A DNA stretch of 64,000 bases from Magnolia sinica. Its lineage: Eukaryota > Streptophyta > Magnoliopsida > Magnoliales > Magnoliaceae. Position numbers and translations under genes: made by a program. The notes below the pieces were generated by a model, which saw nothing but the letters and a program-made list of their open reading frames with translations, was not told the origin of the DNA and did not search any database. Positions 1 through 9,893 of this stretch are shown here, in pieces. How positions within the stretch are numbered: position 1 is the stretch's first letter; each line of letters opens with the position of its first letter. The stretch is taken from positions 103,457,759 through 103,521,758 of the forward strand of contig NC_080578.1 of NCBI RefSeq assembly GCF_029962835.1, written 5' to 3'.

Positions 1-1350
1 AACAATTTCAACTCAGCCCAACAATATGGGAAACGGTCTATAGCCTTCGACGTCTTTGCCCACTCCATCACATGCAATCTAGCCCTTTCAAAGACCTCCT
101 CTACTCACCCCTCCTGATTCCTAAAGCATTGATTATTTCTTTCTAGCCATAGGAACCAAATCCCTGAAAGAAGACTTAGCTGCCAAACTTTTAACCCCAC
201 TCTGCTTGAGACACCAACATGCCACATCATATACAACCGCACAATAGATTTTGGCCACACCCACACTATTCCAAAGAGCTTTAGAAAGTTTTCCTACATT
301 TGCCGTGCAAAGATGCAATGAATAAATAAGTGATCCACCGATTCCTCATCATGGAGGCACATAAGGCATACATTTGGGAGAATTATTTTTCTTTTGTGGT
401 GATTATCAACCGCGAGCACCTTATTACATCCCACTAGCCATGCTAAAGTGGCCACCTTTGGGGGCGTCCTGTAATGCCAAACAAAAGCAGATGGACCAAC
501 CCCATCATTGGAGGCCCATCCAATAAGCATCTTGAAAAAGATATACAGAAAACTTTCCTGATTTGTCATTTAACCACACCATCTTGTTCGGTTCCGACAG
601 CATTAGCCCCACCTTAGAGAGAAGCTTTTAGAGAGAAGCTTTAACAAATTAACCGACTCTTTGAACTCTGCATCATTTAGATTTCTTCAACATGATGGCC
701 CATATCACTTCCTCACCTTGAAAAGAAAAACAACTTGCAACTACTAAACCCTTCCCCCTTGATAACCTTGCCAGCCTAGGAAACACCTCACGTTCCCCAC
801 ACATCTTCCCAAAACTTAATCTTCAAACCATTGGTGGCCTTTACATAGATAGCCCAACCTGCGATAAGGTCTTTAACTTTTCTGATAACCTCAACAACTC
901 CCTCTTGAACATTCATAAACATTGCCCATTCCTAGCCCCCCATATAGCCCATAACGCGGCCATGATGATCAATCTCCAAATAAAAACTGCAACCAAAACT
1001 TTGGCACATTCAGGATGAGATGATGCTTACGGCAAATAGAATTGAAGAGCTCATTTTCAAAGAAATTTCCTCTTGGATTGGGAACTCAAATACCCATTTC
1101 AACATTATTAACCAACAAGCACACCGCCAAGGACACTCAGAAAGACAGAAACTCTTCAACCATTTGAACTTCATGGTCTTGTGGTAAAATTTTGTGGTCC
1201 CATGGTTCTTCTAACAGAAACCCACAAAATCATCATACTCACATCATTTTAAAACATTCCCTAATCTTCACAATTTTAGGGGTATAGAATCTCAGAAAGC
1301 AATGTGCGAGCTTTTTCTCCCCAACCCATGCATCCTTCCAGAAACGATTT
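1..1350 (-). mobile_element. L1-type LINE ORF2 3' fragment (degenerate)
   Basis: Read on the minus strand, 1350 to about 1250 encodes a stretch like the region after a plant L1 reverse transcriptase (RNGERNRFWKDAWVGEKKL). About 569 to 360 encodes a zinc-binding reverse-transcriptase domain (zf-RVT) with WHYRTPPKVATLAWLVG, then CLMCLHDEESVDHLFIHC, the Cys/His spacing of that family. Frames are broken throughout, so it is dead. The 3' end lies beyond the left edge of the window. It probably sits in an upstream intron of the SAE2 gene. The family call is sure; the exact ends are not. Confidence 0.8.
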
Positions 1351-2330
1351 CTTTCCCCATTTCTTACTATCATTCTTCTCCCCTCTTCGATGACTTCCCA
1401 ACCCCCTTCAAGCTGTCCTCAAATTTGATATAGCTTCTTCGTACCATTACCTTTGAACAGTTCTCCCTCATCACCATATTTACTGGCAATAACACCTTGC
1501 TGCAGCACCCCTTGATTGTTGTTGGAGCGCCACTGCCACTTGAAAGTAGAGCCGGATTTTTGTCTAGGATTTTGTCAATACAGATTTCTCCTTTCTCTTT
1601 GGCTTTTTGCACTGTCCCATCTCGTCAGATGAAATTTGAATCTGCTTCCTCTTCTTTTTTTTTCTTTTTTTTTTTTGTAGAAAATCTTGCTGGATTTTTC
1701 AAGCCTCTTTGGACCGATGTTGAAATTCTAAACACAGATTGTGGATCTCAAAATTCACTAGTGTTGATTTAATGAGAGCAATTTGCCTATCCAAGGACAA
1801 TATAACATCTATTTTAGGCATTTCATTTGTTCTCAGACCTTTCCGCCACTAGATATCAACTAGACATAGCCCTTGGGTTAGCACTGCATGGAAGCTGAAG
1901 GTAAAGCATTGGAAGGAACATGGCCTTGCATCTCAGCTCTGCCCCAAAGCAATTATCAAATTTCGTATGATGACCCATATCATCAATCAGGCTTCTTTTG
2001 AGATTAATGCAGCTAGGATTTACTACAAAGCACCACAACATTAAGTCGATGGTCAGATTTGGTAACGACCAGCTTTGCAAGTGTCAGTGGCAAATTGGGT
2101 TTGTGAAATTCCAATTCAATGATTCCCACCTTACAGAACCTTAAACTTCCAACAGCCGCCATCTCTTGTATGAGCTTTCTCAAGCTTTCTGCAACAATCA
2201 AAAAGAGAAAATGGAGATAAACCACTTCCTCCATCTGTGACTTTTGTGTCCTCTTCTCTTTATTTTTCTCCATCTTAGGTGGACCCACTCTCTTTCATTC
2301 CTTTTTATTCTATATTGCTGTCTATGCTAT
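1351..2330. other. No gene recognised; probable intron sequence
   Basis: I find no exon with SAE2 similarity here, in particular nothing like the catalytic-cysteine motif expected just before the exon at 3751. A T-rich tract lies at 1652-1677. The open frames are short, overlap on both strands and match no family I know. The stretch lies between two LINE fragments of opposite orientation. Confidence 0.4.
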
Positions 2331-3185
2331 CTTGTGTAAACCACTCCCTCCATGTCTCCCTTTATTTTCCCTAGATTTGCCTCAATCTCACAGGAGGCAA
2401 ATAATACGGTGGCACAATGTTTCTCTTGTTCAGGAGGTGATTTGGGCACCCCCTTTTAGCAGGAATTTGACAGATGAAGAGTTAGGAGTTTTTGTAAGGC
2501 TCTTGGAAGTGCTTCATCTTGTGAGCCCCTTTGTTGGGTTAGAGTGGACTAAAGACAAGTTGGGTCGGTACCTGTTAGATCTTTGTATGAAGCAATTTCT
2601 ATGTCTTTATCAGGAAATTAGGTATGTTATACTACTTTTGTATGGCATTACGGAGCTCCTCATGAAATTGCAGCTTTGGCTTGGTTTGTTGGTGGAAACA
2701 AGTTGCTTGCGGTTTATATCGTCGCAAGCAGATGATTTTGATTCCAAATATATGTTTGATGTGTATGAAAAGAGAGGCCTTAGTCGATCACCTCTTTCAT
2801 TGACCTTTTGCCAAAGGAATTTTGCATTTTATTTTTATTTTTTTATTTTTTATTTTTAATTTGTTCGGAGAGACATGGGTGATGTTGGGCTCAATTGATA
2901 ATCGCTTGGCATGGGGGAGATGTGGGTAAGATAGGAAAGAAAATTTGGAGGCTCTTTGTTGGCTGGCGTCTGGTTTTTGTGGGAAGAAAGCAAATCTCGA
3001 TGTTTTAGGAACCGATGTGGGTGGCCTCTGAGGTATTCATTGGGGTCAATTGTATATAATGGTTTGGGCCTCAACCTCAAATGTCTTAGGCAAGGTTTCC
3101 TTTTTTCCTATTTCTTGGTCTGACTCGTAAATCTTTTGGCTTCGGCCTTGCTTAATAGAATTATCACCTTTCCAAAAAATAAAAT
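2331..3185 (+). mobile_element. L1-type LINE ORF2 3' fragment with A-rich tail
   Basis: Plus-strand remnant of the same L1 type as the fragment at 1-1350. The zf-RVT domain is at about 2640-2815: WHYGAPHEIAALAWFVGGNK, then after a one-base frame slip NICLMCMKREALVDHLFH. The 3' end has the LINE-typical TTAATAGAATTATCACCTTT followed by an A-rich tail near 3170-3183. Because both fragments contain zf-RVT, they are two separate insertions and not one twin-primed, inverted copy. Confidence 0.8.
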
Positions 3186-3481
3186 CTCGTCTCCAACAGT
3201 TGGCACTCAGTGGGGAAGTGTCCTCCAATCAACGTCTAGGATTAAATGTTTGGTATGGTTTTTGGTGCATGGCTCTCCGTGCTGTAAGGCCAACTGGCCA
3301 AGTGTGGAATCTGGATATCCAAAATGTGTAAGATGCATGTGGAGATTGAAGTATGGCTCCATGTGGGGTAGGGCCCAAGCCTTGATATGTACCTTAGATA
3401 TTAGAGTTGATTTCTGGATCCTTTCCCTTACAATTTTACATTTGATTAGTCTTTTCAGTATGCTTCCTAATGTCTTTTGCT

Positions 3482-3530
<49 letters not shown>

Positions 3531-3750
3531 ATTATTTTTGCTATTATAAGATCATATTTGCTTCCTTTTGTGTTGAACCTAAGGGTTTGATTTCTTATAT
3601 CAAAAAGATATTTTGAGTATGTATTTCGATACTACATTTTTGCACACAGGTGTTCCCTGTCAACTGCTTCCTTTTTAAGCAAGTTATTTCCCTGAAGAGC
3701 TTTATGTTTCATGAACATTTAGTGCTGAATTTGTTCCTGAAACTTTGCAG
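3186..3750 (+). other. SAE2: SAE2 intron sequence (3' part)
   Basis: Sequence between the LINE tail and the first visible SAE2 exon. It contains the (TA)n tract at 3485-3528 and ends in a normal acceptor, ACTTTGCAG, at 3742-3750. I looked for the catalytic-cysteine exon here and did not find it. Confidence 0.6.
3485..3528. repeat. (TA)n microsatellite
   Basis: Uninterrupted TA dinucleotide run of about 22 units inside the intron upstream of the first visible SAE2 exon. Confidence 0.95.
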
Positions 3751-6700
3751 TTCGTTCACTGTATTGTCTGGGCAAAGGACCTGCTCTTTGCGAAATTGTT
3801 TGGGGACAGAAACCTGGAAAATGATCTAAATGCACGTTCTAGTAATGCTGCTAGCCCATCAAAACAGACAGAAGACATATTTGAACGAATTGAAGGTGAA
3901 GATGCTGAGCAGTATGGCCGAAGAGTGTATGATCATGTCTTCGGATATAACATCGAAGCAGCTTTAGCGAATGAAGAGATGTGGAGGAACAGAAATAGAC
4001 CAAAGCCTATATATATTAGAGATGTCCTAACTCTGAAATCCAATCAACAGAATGGAAATATGGATAAGAATTGTGCGGTTGATGGGCCAAACGTGTCAGC
4101 AATGTCTTCTGTTGGCCTGAAGAATCCACAGGACATTTGGAGCCTTGCAGAAAATACAAGAATCTTTTTGGAGGCTGTAAAACTTTTTCTTGGGAAAAGA
4201 GAAAAGGTCTCACTTCATGTGCCTGTCTAATTGATATATGTTAGTTTCAATTTGTGTTTCCTAAATGGTGCATCTTCCCTGTTTCTATAAGCACTTAGGG
4301 CTAGTTTGCTCTTTCGTTTTCAGGAAATTGGGAGCCTGACTTTCGATAAAGATGATCGATTAGCTGTAGAATTTGTCACTGCTGCAGCAAATATCAGGGC
4401 GACTTCTTTTGGTATTCCCATGCATAGCCTTTTTGAAGCTAAAGGTATTGCTGGCAACATTGTGCATGCTGTTGCGACGACAAATGCAATTATTGCTGGT
4501 TTGATTGTCATTGAAGCAATCAAGGTGCTCCAGGGTGATGCTCGCAACTACAGGTTCAGATCAAGTTAAAAATTTCTATGGCTCTTCTTGTTACCTTTTT
4601 TTTTTAATTTTTTTGAAGTGTGCATTTGGTAATTGTGGTTTTTCTATTCCTCCTCATCCTCTCAGCCTTATCCCAACTAATTGGGGTTGGCTACATAAAT
4701 CCTTTTCTGCCATTCAGATTCATGTTAGAAGTTATGGCATGAGTTTGACGCTGGCTGCCAACCTAACACAACTCTCCTTTATTTGGGCCGGAGACTGGCA
4801 GTGGGAGCATAAACCTCTCACAGACAATATAATAATTTTGTAAAATTTAAAATACTCGTATAAGTATCATCTACTGCAAAAGGCAAACCGTGGTTTGCTC
4901 TGTGAAGCTTGTTCAGGCCCAAGAATATTTATTGTTTATAGCTTCATCGGTAAGTTGTCTTCTATAAAAAGCCATGTACTAGTTCTCTTTTGAGCATGGA
5001 TGACGGGATATGAAAATTTCCAGCACTTGCTTCCATGGTGTGTGATTCCTTCAACACCTTTCGAAGCTGTGACATCTCTGATTGATTGATGGTTCTTATC
5101 TTGAATTAGAGGTCTAAGGTGATACTATGAGGACCTTAGATAAGGCCGTGTTACTCGGCCCGTTATCCTTCTTTCTTATACTTTCTTCTTCGTCTTCTTT
5201 TTGGTGACCTTCTAGTATACATACACCACCACAAAAATCCCTAGTCACTCTTGTTTGATCAGTCCTAGACCCAATCTAACCCAAGACCCTAAAATTTTGA
5301 CTTCCTCTTACTCTTCCCTGCATCACAAATACTCTTTTGCTTTCCCTTGTGCTCCGTGCTATTATAGCCTGGTCACTCAATACGCAGATCACAGAATGGA
5401 AGATATGAAGATTGAACAACCCTTAGCCAGTTATTTAGCAATAAAAGAAAAATAAAACCCCCATGTGATAGATAATATGGAAAGGATTATTTAGTCTTTT
5501 CATCACACCATCTCTGTTGTAGGTCTTGCTGAGATTTCTTATGGCTTTCACATTTCAGATCCACTCCATTGACAAACATCTTCCGACAATCATTCCCTTT
5601 CCTATTCACCATATATTATAGCAAATGACCGTTAAGATTCTTCTTTATGTGCATAGATCTTTATGAATTCTTTGATACAAACGTAAAGGCAAGATATGCC
5701 AGAGCTAATGGAATAGGATGCCTATAGCTGTCGAAATCTATAATAGATGGCTCAAATTGTATTCTGGTACATTAGCCTTATACAAGTATTTGGGATTATA
5801 GTGTCTGGTGAAGAAAAAATCCCCTCATTGACTTATTAGAAGAGTGTAGTGCGTGTGAATTGAGGTTATTTTTCATAAATTCATTTGCATTGTTAAGCCC
5901 ACATATCGTGGATGGGCTTCCTAACTTCAATCCTCCCAAGCTTCAGATTTTTTTGTTTTTGTTGTGCTTGAATGTCACTGTTCTCGCTTTTGTACTCTGC
6001 CCATGTTACTTTTATCTCCATAACTTACCACAAACAAAGAATTGAGTATCATTTTCTATTTGCAATTTCATGTCTTTCTGATCATCACCTGATCTAGTTT
6101 GGCATGTTCTAAACATTCGTGCATATAAAATACGGGCTCGATTGGGAGCTTGTAAATGGAGGTAAATGATTTGGGAGTAAATGATAAGTTATGTTTGGAT
6201 GAGAGTAAATGAAATCCATTGAAATTCAAAATATTATGTTTGGATGGGAGTAAATGGGAGGAGTTGGAATGCATTTGAATTTTTTAATATATTCACAGGA
6301 ACACGTGATATTCTAAGTAAGCTTTAATATCCCAAATTAGTGTACATATATGATATTTGAAAGAATAATTATAATAAGCACATTGAAATATATCTTTTAG
6401 CCAAAAAATGAGGAAATTCCTAGCCTTACGTGGATCATTCTACTGATGTGAATTTAGTGATGTAGCTTATAAGTGGCTGTTTTAGAGTGTATCATCAGCG
6501 TGCCATGTGCACGGTGGACACGTGCGTTGTGACACCTTTGTTTACACGTGCGACTCTCCAAGGGAGTCGAAAAAGGCATTTACCTCCATTTACTCTCAAA
6601 TCACTCCGTGAAGGGAGGGTTTCAGTTGCAGCCCCATTTACCCCCAATTCATTTCATTGACCTCAATTTACTTCCATCCAAACACACCAAAAAGCTATTT

Positions 6701-9700
6701 ACTTCCATTTACCCCCATTTATTCCCAATCCCTCTCATTTACTCTCATCCAAACGGCCCCTATACATGAATGTGTTACTATGTGCTTCCCTGAATCCGTT
6801 TCAGACTGGAGATTCCATGAAGAATTGCATTTGTGATCTTGTGTGTACTCAAGACCTGAGCCGTAAAGGACTTGCAAGTAAAAACTTCGCATGTCCTTTT
6901 GTTGATACTGCAGATCGAAGAGTTCTTATTTTTTGCATGTCCCTTTTTCCCCCCATTCGTTCTTGTACTTTTTATATTATCGACATCACTTGGTTTTATA
7001 AACTGCCACTGACCTGATCTGTGTCCATACAGAATGACGTACTGTGTCGAACATCCATCGGGAAAGATGCTTTTGATGCCTGTGGAGCCATTTGAACCTA
7101 ATAAATCCTGTTATGTCTGTTCTGAGGTATCAACAAATCATTCAATGAACATGCAGATCTTTATTTTTCTTTTCTTTTTTCTTTTTCTTTTTTCCTCTTC
7201 TTTTAATGTTTTCGTTCGTGTCATTCTGCATCCTTATCACCTACACCCTGACTGAAAACAGACCCCCCTATTGCTTGAGATTAACACTCAACAATCAAAG
7301 CTGCGTGACTTTGTTGAGAAAATTGTAAAAAATAAACTTGGAATGAGTTCGCCATTGATCATGCATGGCTCGAACTTGATATTCGAGGTTGGTGATGATC
7401 TTGAGGAAGATGTCGCCGCCAATTATGCTGCAAACCTTGACAAGGTATATTGTTTTGGTCAATTTCTATTGCAGTTTCTTGATTGCGGTAGATTTGTGGT
7501 GTCTAAAGATGCTTTTAACTGCTGTTGCACGCACAATCTTTTCCAGGTTTTGGCCGAGCTTCCGACTCCTGTTACCAGTGGGACGATTCTCACTGTTGAG
7601 GATCTTCAGCAGGAATTATCATGCAATATTAATATAAAGCACAGGTTTCATTCTTTTCAGTTCTGTTTTTTTCCCCCCAGATTTAGGATTTACATATGTT
7701 TGGATGCTTAAAACTTGGGCCGTATTAAAGCTCGATTAATTTGGCAGTTGATAGTATCTTTTTTGAGTCTTCATTATGTTCTGTTATTCCCAAAGGAGAT
7801 TTTCTGAAGACCTAATTAATCCTTATAATTCATTGTTGATCCGTTTATTTGGCACAGAGATCTGACATGGGATTGATTATGTTCAGATTCTGCTCTTTTC
7901 TCGCAGACCTTGTCATGTACAGGGTTACATAGATTATTAACCTTCTCTACAAAGATATAGAACCCAGGTCCGTGACAGAAAGTTCAGCTGCCGGAATAGG
8001 CCCGCCGCCTGTGTGGGCGTGGGGGTGTGGGTCGTGTTTTCAACCAGCTTTGGAAAGTCACAATTCAGTCTGCTTCCAAAAGAGCTGCGGGTTCTGGATT
8101 TGTTCATCCTGTGCCATTGGTTGTCTGCTAGACTGAAAACACGTAGCTCGATCTCTCTGGTTGAGGCCAGTGTTTTAAATATCGACGATATCAGCTGATA
8201 TATCCCACGATATATCTTGTATCCCACCTGTGCGATACAAAATGCACAGGTAGTGCCGATATATCCCACCTATTCGATCCAGTGAGCATTTTCGATTTTC
8301 GATCCATGTTTTTGTTATAAATCATGTTAAACCAGTGTCAAATGGTTACAAATCTATGATTCTTCATGTTTTCCAAGAAAAATCATGGATTTGGATCTTC
8401 GATTTTGAGATTTGGGGGAGATGGGTTAAGTTGCGGAAATTGAGAAAAATCTAAAATTCTCAATTTCTCACAAATCAGTTGCAATCTTTGTATCCAAACC
8501 CAAAATTAAACACGTATGTAACCTGATCTAGAGATTTTTCTTTTGCTTTTGAATGTATTGCTTGTGTTTTCATACATGTCTTCATACGTTTATAAATTAT
8601 ATGAATAGACTTTGAATATACTTGCATTAGTTCAATTGAAAAACGCATATATTAGGACCCCATATAAAGGAAACCCCTATCATGTGCACTTTTTTGTAAT
8701 GTTTTGATTTCTAAGTGTTTATTGATGTCTTTTTCAATAGTCTCTGAAGTGTCATTGAAAAAATCGACCAATTTCCCAATGTTCCCATGTTTCCCAACAA
8801 CAACTATACATTATGCGATACAACCGATATGTCCCATGCGATAACCGATATGTATCCATATCCCTATCCCTTGGGTGCGATACATTACGTGATAACTATT
8901 TAAAACATTGGTTGAGGCTGCAACCATTTTATTTCTCCCGTTGAGTTTAACAACTAACCGTTTTAGTTTAACCACTCATTTGATAGTGACCAACTTGATC
9001 ACTTGGGTTGTTTGATCAACAAGATTTTCATTGCTATACTACATGTTCTATGGGCACTATGGGTATTTTGGAGTGACGTGCATGTATACCACAAAAAGTG
9101 GTCGGGGCACAACAATTTATAGCACTTATGTTTTTCATGCAGGTTGATTACTTATGTTCTTTTTTGTGCTAGACTGAAAACACTAAGTTTGATTTTTCTG
9201 GTTGAGGCTGCAACCATTTCATTTCTCCTGTTGAGTTTAACAACTAACCATTTTAGTTTAACCACTCATTTGATAGTGACCAACTTGATCACTAGGGTTG
9301 TTTGATCAACAAGATTTTCATTGCTATACTACATGTTCTATGGGCACTATGGATATTTTGGAGTGATGTGCATGTATACCACAAAAAGTGGTTGAGGCAC
9401 AACAATTTATAGCACTTAGGTTGTTTTTTGTGCTAGTTGATTACCTATGTTGTTTTTTGTGCTGGTTGATCTATTTGGTTGAGGTTGCAACCATTTGAAT
9501 TCTCATGTTGAATTTTAAATCCTAACCATTTTAGTTCTAACTGTAAAGAGACGCATGATAACTGTATTGTTCTCCATAGGACTATACAAAATTTGTGTAT
9601 TTTGTATATTCCTGTGGCATACCATACAATGTTGTCGAATTGCATATGCCTATGCGCAATTGCGCATGCGACTGCATATTGTTTTTTAAATTTTTTGAAA

Positions 9701-9857
9701 AATTTAAAAAATTGGAAAATATGAAAAAAATATTAAAAAAAGAAATTAAGGGAAACTTTCCTAAGTTAATAGATAACTAATTTTATATATTTAAAATTTA
9801 TTTGAGAGATAAAATCAATTAAACATCAAGTGCTTGAATCTTGATCTTTCAACTTCC

Positions 9858-9893
<36 letters not shown>

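Noticed and set aside
1-3185. Single LINE with twin-priming inversion
   Set aside because: Both the minus and plus fragments contain the same zf-RVT domain, so they cannot be two halves of one element.
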